From: Candidatus Pantoea persica
GTDB lineage: Bacteria > Pseudomonadota > Gammaproteobacteria > Enterobacterales > Enterobacteriaceae
Assembly: GCF_013753875.1 (NCBI RefSeq)
Contig: NZ_SMDS01000018.1
Span: 186,001 to 250,000 of the forward strand
Direction: 5' to 3'
Length of the DNA: 64,000 nt
The translations under genes were made by a program, and so were the position numbers. The notes under the pieces were generated by a model, which ran no database searches, had not been told where the DNA came from, and saw nothing but the letters and a program-made list of their open reading frames with translations. Of this stretch, positions 1 to 11,121 are shown piece by piece. Position 1 is the first letter of the stretch. Each line of letters begins with the position of its first letter.

Positions 1-147
1 GTCAATTCACTCATTAAGCTTTTATCCTCACTTCGTGGCCCGCAATGGCGGAACACCCGGCGGTTATTTGGCGAGGATAGTACCTTAATCGCCGGGATTA
101 GTCACAGGGGAAGCGCGGCGTGGCGCACGATAACCGGGCAAGGCGCA

Positions 148-894
148 TCAGCGCGCCACGATGCGGGCATATTCGCCGGTGGCGGTGCTGAGGTGCAGCC
201 ACTGATCGATATAGGCTTTCCAGCTCATATCGTCGCGCGGGATCATGTAGGTTTTCTCGCCGTACTGCAGCAGCGCCTGCGGATTGACGGCGCAGAGCTG
301 CGGGTAGCGCTGCTGCTGGTAGAGCGCCTCGGAGGCGTCAGTGATCATCACGTCCGCCTTGTTGTCCACCAGTTGCTGGAAGATGGTGACGTTATCGTGC
401 AGCGCCAGCGTCGCTCGCGGCAGATAGCTGTGCACGAACGCCTCATTGGTGCCGCCCGCCGGCTCGATCAGGCGCACGCCGGGCGCTTTGAGCTGCTCAA
501 GGGTAGCGTATTTCGCCTTGTCGGCGCAGCGCACCAGCGGGATTTTGCTGTCGACGCCGAGCGGCTCGGCGAACCAAGCCGTGCGCTGGCGCTTCAGGGT
601 GACCGAGACGCCGCCCAGCGCGATATTGCACTGCTTCTCGCTGAAATCCTGCGACAGCGTTTTCCAGTTGGTCGGCACCCAGCGGATCTGCGCGTCGAGG
701 CTGGCCGCCAGCGACTGCGCCATGCTGATGTCCAGCCCCTCGTACTGCCCGTTCGGCCGTAGACAGGTGTAAGGCTTGTAGTCGCCGGTGGTGCAGACCT
801 TCAGCATTTTGCTGGCGAGGAGCTGATCCAGGCGAGAGTCCGCCTGCGCGACGCCGCTGGCCAGCGGCAGCAGAGTAAACAGCGTTTTAGTCAT
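148..894 (-). CDS. PheC-like periplasmic cyclohexadienyl dehydratase / family 3 solute-binding protein
   Basis: The 248-residue protein has a short signal peptide (roughly residues 1-18, ending VAQA) and then a periplasmic family 3 solute-binding fold. The segments TTGDYKPYTC, GLDISMAQSLA, NIALGGVSVT, PGGTNEAF-like (here AGGTNEAF) and NVTIFQQLVDNKADVM resemble PheC, a periplasmic enzyme that converts prephenate or arogenate to phenylpyruvate or phenylalanine. An ordinary amino-acid ABC binding protein is the alternative, but no transporter genes lie beside it. It is transcribed divergently from mdaB. The upstream region has no strong ribosome binding site. Assignment to the PheC-like group is from remembered family features. 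Confidence 0.75.
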   Translation of the reverse strand: MTKTLFTLLPLASGVAQADSRLDQLLASKMLKVCTTGDYKPYTCLRPNGQYEGLDISMAQSLAASLDAQIRWVPTNWKTLSQDFSEKQCNIALGGVSVTLKRQRTAWFAEPLGVDSKIPLVRCADKAKYATLEQLKAPGVRLIEPAGGTNEAFVHSYLPRATLALHDNVTIFQQLVDNKADVMITDASEALYQQQRYPQLCAVNPQALLQYGEKTYMIPRDDMSWKAYIDQWLHLSTATGEYARIVAR

Positions 895-1057
895 TTTTTA
901 TTGAGTCGTGGTCGATGTGTGTGGCCGGAGTGTGGCATATTCGGCTGGATTATTGCTTGCAGAGCAAAATTGTTGTGACCAGCCTCCCATTTTTCTGCCG
1001 CCGCTTCGCGCGTAAAGTAAAGTAGCGGCCTGAACGCAACACAAGAGAGATTATCGC

Positions 1058-1639
1058 ATGAGCAAAATCCTTATCATCGACGGCGGCAAAACCTTCGCCC
1101 ACTCCAAAGGCGAGCTGAACCATACCCTGACCAAGGTGGCGGCCAGCCAGCTGCAAGACTTAGGCCATGAGCTCAGTGTCACCGTCGCCGACAGCGACTA
1201 TGTAGTGGCGGACGAAGTGCAGAAGTATCTCGACAGCGACATGGTGATCTACCAGATGCCGGGCTGGTGGATGGGCGAACCCTGGACGGTGAAACGCTAC
1301 ATCGACGAGATCTTTACCGAAGGCCACGGCAAGCTTTACGCCAGCGACGGCCGCACCCGCTCAGACGCCAGCAAGAAGTACGGTTCCGGCGGCCTGATTC
1401 AGGGCAAAAAATATATGCTGTCGCTCACCTGGAACGCGCCGCTGGAGGCCTTTACCGATCCGGATCAGTTCTTCGAAGGCGTCGGCGTCGACGGGCTTTA
1501 CCTGCACTTCCACAAGGCGAATCAGTTCCTCGGCATGGAGCCGCTGCCGACCTTTATCTGCAACGACGTCATCAAGCAGCCGGACGTGCCGCGCGATATC
1601 GCGCGTTATCGGACTCATCTCAGCGAGATCTTTGCTTAA
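1058..1639 (+). CDS. mdaB: NAD(P)H:quinone oxidoreductase MdaB
   Basis: A 193-residue flavodoxin-fold protein, the usual length for MdaB, a cytoplasmic FAD enzyme that reduces quinones by two electrons and so protects against redox cycling. Visible features are the N-terminal KILIIDGGKTFAHSKGELN nucleotide-binding segment, the YQMPGWWMGEPWTVKRY flavin-site stretch and the LSLTWNAP motif. A purine-rich AAGAGAGA precedes the ATG. ygiN follows 32 bases downstream on the same strand, so the two probably form an operon for a quinone cycle: MdaB reduces the quinone and YgiN oxidises the quinol. Confidence 0.95.
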   Translation: MSKILIIDGGKTFAHSKGELNHTLTKVAASQLQDLGHELSVTVADSDYVVADEVQKYLDSDMVIYQMPGWWMGEPWTVKRYIDEIFTEGHGKLYASDGRTRSDASKKYGSGGLIQGKKYMLSLTWNAPLEAFTDPDQFFEGVGVDGLYLHFHKANQFLGMEPLPTFICNDVIKQPDVPRDIARYRTHLSEIFA

Positions 1640-1671
1640 CTTAAACCGGAACCGCAAATGAGGATGCGTAG

Positions 1672-1980
1672 ATGCTAACGGTAGTTGCTGAGATTTGTCT
1701 TAAACCCGGACGTCGCGATGCCGTGCTCGCGGCGGTCCGCGCGCTGATCCCGCCAGTGCTCGAGGAAGAGGGCTGCTACCAGTATGACGCACTGGTGGAT
1801 CATCAGGCGCAGGTGCCGTGGAAGCATAACTCGCCCGACTCCATCTTTATGCTGGAGCAATGGGAGTCACTGCGCCATCTGGAGCAGCATCAGCAGATGC
1901 CGCATATGGAAACGCACCGCGCGATCATCAAAGATGATGTGGTGGACTTGAAAATCCTAGTGCTGGAGCCGACGGCATAA
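1672..1980 (+). CDS. ygiN: Putative quinol monooxygenase YgiN
   Basis: A 102-residue member of the antibiotic biosynthesis monooxygenase (ABM) family, close to the 104 residues usual for YgiN. It begins MLTVVAEICLKPG and carries the ABM features of a conserved MLEQWESLRHLEQHQQ segment and a C-terminal beta strand (VVDLKILVLEP). YgiN works as a cytoplasmic dimer that re-oxidises menadiol and related quinols, paired with MdaB encoded just upstream. GAGGATGCGTAG supplies the ribosome binding site. A strong terminator follows the stop codon. Confidence 0.93.
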   Translation: MLTVVAEICLKPGRRDAVLAAVRALIPPVLEEEGCYQYDALVDHQAQVPWKHNSPDSIFMLEQWESLRHLEQHQQMPHMETHRAIIKDDVVDLKILVLEPTA

Positions 1981-1996
1981 GCTAACGCGCCATCTC

Positions 1997-2030
1997 GAGC
2001 CGCACACCTGACCGCGCGCGGCTTTTTTTT
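1997..2030 (+). terminator. Rho-independent terminator after ygiN
   Basis: The stem AGCCGC pairs with GCGGCT and runs straight into eight T residues. It ends the mdaB-ygiN operon and abuts the convergent LysR remnant. Confidence 0.8.
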
Positions 2031-2031
2031 G

Positions 2032-2920
2032 TCAAAACAGCGCCTGCGCGACGATCGCCTTGTGAAGAAAGTTGAGAAAGCAAGTGATGCACGACGCCAG
2101 CTCGGCGTTACGGTAATAAACGGCGTGCACCGGCAGGCGAACGTCGTGGGTCTGCTGCGCCAGCACTTGCTGCAGCCGACCCGCGGCGAGATCCTGATGG
2201 CTGACGAAATCGGATATACGCGTAATGCCCTGCCCCGCCAGCGCCAGCTGGCGAATGATTTCGCCGCTGGAGGCGGCAAGGGTGGGCTGAATGCGCAGCA
2301 GTTCGCCTTCGCGCTGCCAGACCGGCCAGACGTTGTGCATCTCCAGCTGGCTGAAGCCGATCAGCTGATGCTGAAGCAGCGCCTCGACGCTCTACGGCTC
2401 GCCATGCTTTTGCAGATAGGCCGGGCTGGCCAGCAATCGCACCCGGCTGCTGCCGAGCATGCGGGCGCGCATGCTCGAGTCGCGCAGTTCGCCGATGCGG
2501 ATGGCGATATCGGTTTGCTGCTCCAGCAGGTCGATGACGATATTGTCGGTGTTTAACTCCAGCTGGATCAGGGGATAGCGCTGACGGAACTCGCCGATCA
2601 GCGGCATGATAACATGCTGCATAGAGGGCACGGCGGCGTTGATGCGCAGGCGGCCGGCTGGCGTCTCCCGACGGCAGGCGATCTGCTCTTCCGCCTGTTC
2701 CACAGAGAGCAGGATTTGGCGCGCGTGAGAGAGAAAAAGCTGCCCCTCTTCAGTGAGGGCCAGCCGCCGCGTGGTACGGGTGCAGCAGGGTGCTGAGTTT
2801 GCTTTCCAGACGGCTCAGGGCGCGGCTGACGCCCGAGCTGGTTTGCTCCAGCAGCTCCGCCGCCGAGGTGATTGAGCCGCAGTCTGCCACCCCCACCAGC
2901 ACGCGCAGCTCTTCCAGCAT
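2032..2920 (-). pseudogene. LysR-family transcriptional regulator, broken by a frameshift and an amber codon
   Basis: Three adjacent pieces join into one LysR-type regulator of about 295 residues. The N-terminal piece has the winged helix (SITSAAELLEQTSSGVSRAL). A one-base indel near 2785 shifts the frame just before TRTTRRLALTEEGQ, and the linker and effector domain continue from about 2703. A TAG at 2394-2396 interrupts the reading (GEP, stop, SVEALLQHQLIGFSQ). After it the C-terminal half runs to a normal end at 2032. LysR genes beside oxidoreductase genes often control them, so this one may once have controlled mdaB-ygiN; that is inference. The product is almost certainly non-functional. 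Confidence 0.85.
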
Positions 2921-2973
2921 GACTTTTATCGTCAACTCCCTTGCGCAGCGAGCGCGCCGCCGCAGCGCGATGA

Positions 2974-4878
<1,905 letters not shown>

Positions 4879-4916
4879 CTAATCAGCAGCGTGAAATTTT
4901 TTTCAATTTCAAAAGG

Positions 4917-5498
4917 TTAATCGTGATTCAGGCCAAGAAAGTCCAGAATCTGCGGGAAATGGCGTTCGAATCCGATAAACGCATGATTTCCGCCCTCTTC
5001 TACCGTCTGGCGGCACGCGCTGTAGTAGTCGATCGCCTGACGGTAATCGAGCACTTCGTCGCCCGTTTGCTGGAGAAGCCAGAGTAAATCGGGCGCTTCC
5101 AGCGGCTCAATCTGCATGACTTTCAGGTTGCAAATGTGGCGAGACTCTAACACATATTGCTGGCCCGTGTAGGGATTCCGGTTCTCCCCGAGATAATCTG
5201 CCAGCAGCTCAAAGGGCCGCACCGCTGGATTCACCACCACCGCGGGCAGCATAAAGCATTGCGAGAGCCAGGTGGCGAAATATCCGCCCAGCGAGGAGCC
5301 GACCAGGCCAAGCGGCTGTCCGCTCAGCGCCATCACCTTCTCCTCCAGCAGCGCGGCGGCGTCGGCAGGGAAGGCCGGCAGCTGCGGCACGATCATCTCG
5401 ATATGCGGGTGCGTCGCCGTCAGCCACTGCTGCAGCTTCGTTGCCTTGGCGGAGAGCGGCGAGCTGTTGAAACCGTGCAGATAGAGCAGCGCCGCCAT
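4917..5498 (-). CDS. yqiA: Esterase YqiA
   Basis: A 193-residue alpha/beta-hydrolase of the YqiA/YcfP family. The start [14 protein letters not shown] carries the oxyanion HGF motif. The nucleophile elbow is GSSLGGYFA, the Asp lies in the segment TGDEVLDY and the catalytic His in GGNHAF near the C-terminus. In E. coli YqiA hydrolyses short acyl-CoA and palmitoyl-CoA; its physiological role is unclear. It lies 3 bases after cpdA and 47 bases before parE in the same operon. Confidence 0.94.
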   Translation of the reverse strand: MAALLYLHGFNSSPLSAKATKLQQWLTATHPHIEMIVPQLPAFPADAAALLEEKVMALSGQPLGLVGSSLGGYFATWLSQCFMLPAVVVNPAVRPFELLADYLGENRNPYTGQQYVLESRHICNLKVMQIEPLEAPDLLWLLQQTGDEVLDYRQAIDYYSACRQTVEEGGNHAFIGFERHFPQILDFLGLNHD

Positions 5499-5501
5499 AC
5501 G

Positions 5502-6347
5502 TCAGTATCCGTTCGACTCGAGATCGGGACGAAAGGCGTCGCTTTGCAGCCGGTTGACTTCCGTATCGAAGGCGCCGTCCGCATGGAGCGTAAACCAGCG
5601 CCAGCCGGGCGCGACGGTATCGATGGTAAAGCTGGTGCAGTGCGGTTTGAACTGCACGCAGGTAGAGGGCGTCGCCAGCACGCGCCGCCCATGCCAGCTG
5701 ACATCCATCTCCTGATGAATGTGGCCGCACACCAGGGTCTGCGCCAGCGGATAGTGTTGCAGTACCGTGTCCAGCTGGTGGGAGTTGCACAGGCTGTGCT
5801 GGTCGAGCCAGGTACAGCCGCTGGCCAGCGGATGGTGATGCAGCACCACCAGCGTATGGCGCTGCGGAGAGATCGCCAGCGTCTTCTCCAGCCACTCCAG
5901 CTGGTAGTCGCTCAGCATGCCGTGCGGCACGCCGAATACCTGGCTATCGAGCATCACCAGCTGCCAGTGTTCGCCCAGCAGCGCATGCTTTTGCGCGGTG
6001 ATGCCCGCCTCGGCCAGAACGTTGTACATCGCTGGCTGGAAATCGTGATTGCCCGGCAGCCAGACGCACGGCTTCGGCAGGCGCGCGATGCCCTCTGCAA
6101 AATGCTGATAGGCTTCGACGGAGTGATCCTGAGCGAGATCGCCGGTAGCGATAATCAGGTCGAATTCGCGCTTCTGCGCCGCAATCGCGTCCAGCACCGC
6201 GTCATAACTCGCCCAGGTATTTACGCCCAGCAGCGATTCATTTTTACCAGCGAAAAGGTGGGTGTCTGTGATTTGCAGAATCCTGATCCCGGCCCCATTC
6301 GCCGCAGGAAATGTTAGCAGGCTATCCAAAGCGTTTCTCTTCTCCAC
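5502..6347 (-). CDS. cpdA: 3',5'-cyclic-AMP phosphodiesterase CpdA
   Basis: A 281-residue class III metallophosphoesterase, close to the 275 residues of E. coli CpdA, which hydrolyses cAMP and tunes CRP signalling. The metal-binding set is complete: D28 and H30 (ITDTHLF), D70 (TGDLAQD), N100-H101 (GNHD), H170 (VVLHHHP) and H209/H211 (GHIHQE). It sits in the middle of the nudF-parE operon. The N-terminus is slightly longer than in E. coli (MEKRNALDSLLTFP); the ATG at 6347 is the only upstream start in frame with the homologous region. Confidence 0.95.
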   Translation of the reverse strand: MEKRNALDSLLTFPAANGAGIRILQITDTHLFAGKNESLLGVNTWASYDAVLDAIAAQKREFDLIIATGDLAQDHSVEAYQHFAEGIARLPKPCVWLPGNHDFQPAMYNVLAEAGITAQKHALLGEHWQLVMLDSQVFGVPHGMLSDYQLEWLEKTLAISPQRHTLVVLHHHPLASGCTWLDQHSLCNSHQLDTVLQHYPLAQTLVCGHIHQEMDVSWHGRRVLATPSTCVQFKPHCTSFTIDTVAPGWRWFTLHADGAFDTEVNRLQSDAFRPDLESNGY

Positions 6348-6372
6348 GCAGAGTAAAGCATTATCTGCGCGC

Positions 6373-6798
6373 TCAGCAGACCGGTGCAGCCATCACGCCC
6401 TGCGCCAGGCAGTAGCGCAACCAGTCAGCGAGAAACTGGTTTATCTGATGTTTCTCGTCGCGCTGATGCAGTTTTTTATTAGGGTAATCATAGCGCGCTC
6501 TAAAGCGATAGATCTGCTGTGTCGAACACACTTCGGCGACCATCGCGTCATGATAGAGCCGCACCGACATTGCGGACAGGCTCCAGTAGCTTACGGCGGG
6601 TGCCACCTGGCAGATCTCCACCAGCGTGGTGTAGCGCGTGGACTCTTCTATCGTTAACTGATAGCGGGCGCCATTGACCTGATAAACCACCGACGCGCCG
6701 GCCTCGTCGCTGCGCGGCAGCAGGCGGCGCAACTGCGCAAAATTGTTTTCGCAGAGTCGCATCATTTTGGGGAAATCAGAGGTATAGCGCTGTTTCAT
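6373..6798 (-). CDS. yqiB: DUF1249 protein YqiB
   Basis: A 141-residue protein of the DUF1249 family, function unknown. Conserved stretches are [20 protein letters not shown] near the start, [20 protein letters not shown] and [20 protein letters not shown]. The start at 6798 (MKQRYTSDF) is preferred over the in-frame ATG four codons upstream because it matches the family and overlaps the nudF stop in an ATGA, which implies translational coupling. It lies in the nudF-yqiB-cpdA-yqiA-parE operon. Confidence 0.92.
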   Translation of the reverse strand: MKQRYTSDFPKMMRLCENNFAQLRRLLPRSDEAGASVVYQVNGARYQLTIEESTRYTTLVEICQVAPAVSYWSLSAMSVRLYHDAMVAEVCSTQQIYRFRARYDYPNKKLHQRDEKHQINQFLADWLRYCLAQGVMAAPVC

Positions 6799-7430
6799 TT
6801 TAGCTTCCACTCGTCTCGTAGTTTTTCATGTTGCAACGTCAGCCATTGCAGGGCGATGACAGACGGCGCGTTGTCGATTATCCCCTCTTCCACCCAGCGG
6901 TAAGCCTGTTCGCGGCTCACCACATGCACAAGAATATCCTCATTCTCTTCCTCCAGACCGTGGCATCCTTTCGCCAGGCTGGCATCCACTTCTCCCACCA
7001 GAATCGATAACCGCTCGCTGGTCCCACCAGGGCTGACGAGATAGTTTAACACGGGTTTAACGCGTCCGACGGTTAAGCCTGCCTCTTCTACTGCTTCGCG
7101 CCGCACCACCTCTTCAGCACTTTCGTTGGGCTCGATAATGCCCGCCACCATTTCCAGCAGCCAGGGGGTTTCGCTGACGTCATAGGCGGGAATGCGGATC
7201 TGCTCGATCAGCACCACCTCGTCACGTAAGGGATCGTAGGGTAGCAGCACGGCGGCATGTCCGCGCTCGAAAACTTCGCGCACCACCGCCTGGCTCATTT
7301 CACCGTCAAAACGGCGGTGGCGGAAGCGGTAACGCACAATGGAAAAAAAACCGTTCCAGGCTGTTTCGCGTGCAATAATTTCTACATCGTTTTTTGTAAA
7401 AGTCACTGGGGAATTTTTTTCTCCGCTCAT
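6795..7430 (-). CDS. nudF: ADP-ribose pyrophosphatase NudF
   Basis: A Nudix hydrolase of 211 residues (E. coli 209) that splits ADP-ribose to AMP and ribose 5-phosphate. The complete Nudix box runs from [12 protein letters not shown] through [10 protein letters not shown], with the family GGTSER segment downstream. The start [11 protein letters not shown] at 7430 fits the homologues better than the ATG 15 codons upstream. It is the first gene of the operon and is divergent from tolC, as in E. coli. Its stop overlaps the yqiB start. Confidence 0.95.
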   Translation of the reverse strand: MSGEKNSPVTFTKNDVEIIARETAWNGFFSIVRYRFRHRRFDGEMSQAVVREVFERGHAAVLLPYDPLRDEVVLIEQIRIPAYDVSETPWLLEMVAGIIEPNESAEEVVRREAVEEAGLTVGRVKPVLNYLVSPGGTSERLSILVGEVDASLAKGCHGLEEENEDILVHVVSREQAYRWVEEGIIDNAPSVIALQWLTLQHEKLRDEWKLK

Positions 7431-7549
7431 CGTCAGGCTCCTTATGCAGGTTGGAATGGAGCAGAGAAAAGCCAACCCCTGTGCTCCGTCCGAGTGGTTC
7501 TTTCTGAATTATTTACGTAAATTAGGGAGAGAAGGCACGTTCAGCCAAC

Positions 7550-7578
7550 TTATTCTTACAGTCGCACTCTGCTAGAAT
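7550..7578 (+). promoter_or_regulatory. Candidate sigma-70 promoter for tolC
   Basis: TTATTC at 7550 and TAGAAT at 7573 are separated by 17 bases and lie 68 bases upstream of the tolC start. No marbox could be assigned with confidence. Confidence 0.4.
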
Positions 7579-7645
7579 CTGCGATTATTTTTTGGCTCAT
7601 CCGGCAGCGCTACCACTGTAATTTGCTGCAACAAAAGGAATGCAA

Positions 7646-9112
7646 ATGAAAAAACAGCTCCCATTTTTAATTGGGCTGAGCCTGGGCGGTTTCAGCCTCG
7701 TCAGCCAGGCAGATGACCTGCTGCAGGTCTATCAACAAGCGCGTCTGAGCAATCCGGATTTACGCAGCTCCGCAGCTAACCGCGACGCCGCGTTCGAAAA
7801 GATCAATGAAGCGGGCAGTCCTTTGTTGCCACAGTTAGGTTTAGGCGCGGATTACACTTACAGCAACGGCTATCGCGACAGCAGCGGTATCCATTCCAAC
7901 ACGACCAGCGGATCGCTGCAATTAACCCAGACCATTTTCGACATGTCGAGATGGCGCAACCTGACGCTACAGGAAAAAACCGCTGGTATTCAGGTCGTTA
8001 CCTATCAGGTAGCGCAGCAGGATTTGGTCCTCAAAACGGCGACCGCCTATTTTAACGTGTTGAAGGCGATTGATACCCTTTCTTATATCGAAGCGCAGAA
8101 GCAGTCGATCTACCGTGAGCTGGATCAGACCACGCAGCGCTTCAAAGCTGGTCTGGTTGCGATTACCGACGTGCAGAACGCTCGCGCGCAATATGACAGC
8201 GTGCTGGCGGACGAAGTGACCGCGCGCAACAACCTCGACAATATGCTGGAGTCGCTGCGTCAGATCACCGGCAACGACTACCTTGCGCTGGCGTCGCTCA
8301 ATATCGATCGCTTTAAAACCACCAGGCCGGACGCGGTCAGCACGCTGCTGAAGCAGGCGGAAAGCCGCAACCTCAACCTGCTGTCGGCGCGTCTGAACCA
8401 AGATCTGGCGCGCGAGCAGATTCGCTATGCTGAAACCGGCCATATGCCGACGGTGGATCTGACCGCCTCAACCGGCATTTCTAACAGCAAGTACAGCGGC
8501 AGCCGTGCCAACCAGAGCACTGGCAGCACCGACTCTATCTCCGGCACTAACCAGGTTGGCCTGAGCTTCTCGCTGCCACTGTACAGCGGCGGTGCCGTGA
8601 CCTCGCAGGTGAAGCAGGCGCAATATAACTACGTCAGCGCCAGCGAGCAGCTGGAGAGCGCGCACCGTTCCGTCGTGCAGACCGTTCGTTCCTCCTTTAA
8701 CAATATGAACGCCTCGATCAGCAGCATCAACGCCTACAAACAGGCGGTCGTTTCGGCGCAAAGTTCGCTGGATGCGATGGAAGCGGGCTATCAGGTCGGC
8801 ACGCGTACCATCGTTGACGTGCTGGATGCCACCACCACGCTCTACAACGCCAAGCAGCAGCTCTCCGACGCGCGCTACAACTATCTGATCAACCAGCTCA
8901 ACATCAAGTATGCGCTGGGTACGCTGAACGAGCAGGATCTGCAGCTGTTGAACAGCCAGCTCGGCAAAGAGATCCCGACCTCGCCGGAAAGTGTCGCGCC
9001 GGAAAATCCAGAGCAGGCCGCTCGCGTCGACAACGGCCCGGCGGCGAAGCCCGCCGCCGCGACGGCGCGTCCTGCCGCCCTGCGCAGCAGTGGCAATCCA
9101 TTCAGCCACTGA
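7646..9112 (+). CDS. tolC: Outer-membrane efflux channel TolC
   Basis: A 488-residue precursor (E. coli 493) with a 22-residue signal peptide ending VSQA. It forms the trimeric outer-membrane beta-barrel and periplasmic alpha-tunnel used by AcrAB-type pumps and type I secretion. The two structural repeats are visible, with SLQLTQTIFDMSRWRNL in the first half and GLSFSLPLYSGGAVTSQVKQ in the second, plus long amphipathic helices. The start at 7646 is spaced correctly from AAAAGGAA; an ATG two codons earlier overlaps that site. The C-terminal tail is rich in Ala and Pro, as is common and dispensable in TolC. Confidence 0.97.
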   Translation: MKKQLPFLIGLSLGGFSLVSQADDLLQVYQQARLSNPDLRSSAANRDAAFEKINEAGSPLLPQLGLGADYTYSNGYRDSSGIHSNTTSGSLQLTQTIFDMSRWRNLTLQEKTAGIQVVTYQVAQQDLVLKTATAYFNVLKAIDTLSYIEAQKQSIYRELDQTTQRFKAGLVAITDVQNARAQYDSVLADEVTARNNLDNMLESLRQITGNDYLALASLNIDRFKTTRPDAVSTLLKQAESRNLNLLSARLNQDLAREQIRYAETGHMPTVDLTASTGISNSKYSGSRANQSTGSTDSISGTNQVGLSFSLPLYSGGAVTSQVKQAQYNYVSASEQLESAHRSVVQTVRSSFNNMNASISSINAYKQAVVSAQSSLDAMEAGYQVGTRTIVDVLDATTTLYNAKQQLSDARYNYLINQLNIKYALGTLNEQDLQLLNSQLGKEIPTSPESVAPENPEQAARVDNGPAAKPAAATARPAALRSSGNPFSH

Positions 9113-9120
9113 TCTTCTTC

Positions 9121-9137
9121 GGGCCGCTTTGCGGCCC
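9121..9137 (+). terminator. Hairpin after tolC, possible weak terminator
   Basis: GGGCCGC-TTT-GCGGCCC forms a perfect 7-bp stem 8 bases after the tolC stop. The following tract (GTCTCG) is not T-rich, so it may act as an attenuator or RNA-stability element before ygiB. Confidence 0.45.
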
Positions 9138-9253
9138 GTCTCGCCGATAAACGTATAACAACGTAAAGATCCTTTCCCCGTCAGGCCCTCAGCTTCATTT
9201 TCCACCAGCGATCCCCTATCCTGAGCATCACCTTTGGGCACAGGATGACAACG

Positions 9254-9925
9254 ATGAAACGGACAAAAAATATCCGCCATGCCGCTTTTCGCAAAAGCTG
9301 GCAGGCACGCCATTTAACGCCGGTCGCGCTGGCCATTGCTGCGGTATTTACCCTGGCAGGCTGCGAACAGAGCGATGAAACGGTTTCCATGTATCAAAAT
9401 GCCGACGACTGCAGCAAGGCCAACCCAGGCCAGAGTGCGCAGTGCACCACTGCCTACAACAACGCGCTGAAGGAAGCGGAGCACACCGCGCCGAAATACG
9501 CGACGCGCGAAGACTGTGTCGCGGAGTTCGGCGAGAATCAGTGTCAGCAGACGCCTGCGCAGACGGGCACCGGCACTACGCAGAATGCCGAAGCGCAGCA
9601 GAGCGGCAGCTTCTGGATGCCGCTGATGGCGGGCTATATGATGGGTCGCCTAATGGGCAGCGGCGCGGGCTTCACTCAGCAGCCGCTCTTCTCGCCGCGT
9701 ACGCCGAACAGCCCTGCAAACGGTCAGTTTGTTGACGCCTCGGGCAAAAACTATGGCGCCGCCACTTCCGGCCGTACCATGAACGTGCCGAAAACCGCGC
9801 TGGCGCCGAAACCGGCCACTACCTCGACCATTACGCGCGGCGGCTTCGGTGAAACGGTCGCGAAGCAGAACAGCATTGCGCGCAGCAGCGCGACCGGCAC
9901 CACCAGCCGTTCGCTTGGGGGCTAA
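9254..9925 (+). CDS. ygiB: DUF1190 lipoprotein-like protein YgiB
   Basis: A 223-residue protein of the DUF1190/YgiB family. A hydrophobic N-terminal segment ends in [11 protein letters not shown], which fits a lipobox (LAGC). The family Cys pairs follow ([23 protein letters not shown]), then a glycine-rich loop ([12 protein letters not shown]) and a low-complexity tail with RGGFGET. Function is unknown. The start at 9254 gives correct spacing from AGGATGACAACG. Together with ygiC it lies downstream of tolC, as in E. coli, and the two are probably cotranscribed. Confidence 0.9.
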   Translation: MKRTKNIRHAAFRKSWQARHLTPVALAIAAVFTLAGCEQSDETVSMYQNADDCSKANPGQSAQCTTAYNNALKEAEHTAPKYATREDCVAEFGENQCQQTPAQTGTGTTQNAEAQQSGSFWMPLMAGYMMGRLMGSGAGFTQQPLFSPRTPNSPANGQFVDASGKNYGAATSGRTMNVPKTALAPKPATTSTITRGGFGETVAKQNSIARSSATGTTSRSLGG

Positions 9926-9932
9926 CGCCGTT

Positions 9933-11093
9933 ATGCAGCGTATTGCAATAAACGAGCGCCCGGGCTGGCGCGAGAAAGCCACGGAGTATGGCTTCCGTTT
10001 CCACACCATGCACGGCGAGCCGTACTGGTGCGAAGACGCCTACTATCAGTTTACGCTAGCGCAGATCGAGAAGCTGGAAGCGACCACGGCGGAGCTGCAC
10101 CAGATGTGCCTGCAGGTGGTGGAGAAAGTGGTCGGCAGCGAACTGCTGCTGGAAAAATTCCGCATTCCGAAGCACACCTGGGATTTCGTGCGCGACTCTT
10201 GGGCGCTGCGTCAGCCGTCGCTCTACTCGCGTCTCGATCTCGCCTGGGACGGCAAAGGCGACGCGAAGCTGCTGGAGAACAATGCGGACACGCCGACCTC
10301 GCTGTATGAAGCGGCCTTCTTTCAGTGGATCTGGCTGGAGGATCAGCTTAACGCCGGCCAGCTGCCGTCGGGCAGCGATCAGTTCAACAGCCTGCAGGAG
10401 AAGCTGATCGAGCGCTTCGCCGCGCTGCATCAGCAGCACGGCTTTCAGTGGCTGCACTTCTCCTGCTGCCGCGACACCGAAGAGGATCGCGGCACGGTAC
10501 AGTATCTGCGGGACTGCGCCACCGAGGCGGGCTTGCCGAGCGAATTCATCTATATCGACGAGATCGGCCTAGGCGACAAGGGCCAGTTCACCGACGTGCA
10601 GGATCAGGTGATCAGCAACCTGTTCAAACTCTACCCGTGGGGGTTTATGTTGCGCGAGATCTTCTCCACCAAGCTGGCGGATGCGGGCGTTCGCTGGCTG
10701 GAGCCGGCTTGGAAAAGCATCGTCTCAAATAAGGCGCTGCTGCCGATACTGTGGCAGATGTTCCCCAACCACCCTAATCTGCTGCCTGCCTATTTCGCCG
10801 AAGACGCTGTGCCGCACATGGATAAGTATGTGGTGAAGCCGCTTTTCTCGCGCGAAGGCGCCAATATTCGCATCGTGGAAAACGGTCAGGAGATTGCGCG
10901 CGTCGACGGGCCTTACGGCGAAGAGGGCATGATCGTGCAGCAGTTCCATCCGCTGCCGAAGTTTGGCGACAGCTATACGCTGATCGGCAGCTGGCTGATC
11001 GACGATCAGCCGGCCGGCATCGGCCTGCGCGAGGATCGCGACCTGATCACACAGGATCTTTCGCGCTTCTATCCCCACGCCTTTATCGAGTAA
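9933..11093 (+). CDS. ygiC: ATP-grasp protein YgiC (glutathionylspermidine synthase-like)
   Basis: A 386-residue homologue of the C-terminal synthetase domain of glutathionylspermidine synthase, exactly the E. coli YgiC length. Recognisable segments are [58 protein letters not shown] and the ATP-grasp end [17 protein letters not shown] with [17 protein letters not shown]. The substrate of YgiC is not established. The start at 9933 is seven bases after ygiB stops and matches homologues; the longer upstream reading is an overlap artefact. Confidence 0.93.
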   Translation: MQRIAINERPGWREKATEYGFRFHTMHGEPYWCEDAYYQFTLAQIEKLEATTAELHQMCLQVVEKVVGSELLLEKFRIPKHTWDFVRDSWALRQPSLYSRLDLAWDGKGDAKLLENNADTPTSLYEAAFFQWIWLEDQLNAGQLPSGSDQFNSLQEKLIERFAALHQQHGFQWLHFSCCRDTEEDRGTVQYLRDCATEAGLPSEFIYIDEIGLGDKGQFTDVQDQVISNLFKLYPWGFMLREIFSTKLADAGVRWLEPAWKSIVSNKALLPILWQMFPNHPNLLPAYFAEDAVPHMDKYVVKPLFSREGANIRIVENGQEIARVDGPYGEEGMIVQQFHPLPKFGDSYTLIGSWLIDDQPAGIGLREDRDLITQDLSRFYPHAFIE

Positions 11094-11098
11094 GCAAA

Positions 11099-11115
11099 GC
11101 GGGCCCGAGGCCCGC
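11099..11115. terminator. Bidirectional terminator between ygiC and ygiD
   Basis: GCGGGCC-CGA-GGCCCGC is a perfect 7-bp stem just after the ygiC stop, placed between the convergent ygiC and ygiD genes and followed by a short pyrimidine run. Confidence 0.6.
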
Positions 11116-11121
11116 TTCTGT

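Noticed and set aside
5157..6317. 386-codon open frame opposite cpdA and yqiA
   Set aside because: Antisense shadow caused by GC-rich codon bias of genuine genes; Arg/Gln/His-rich composition typical of such shadows.
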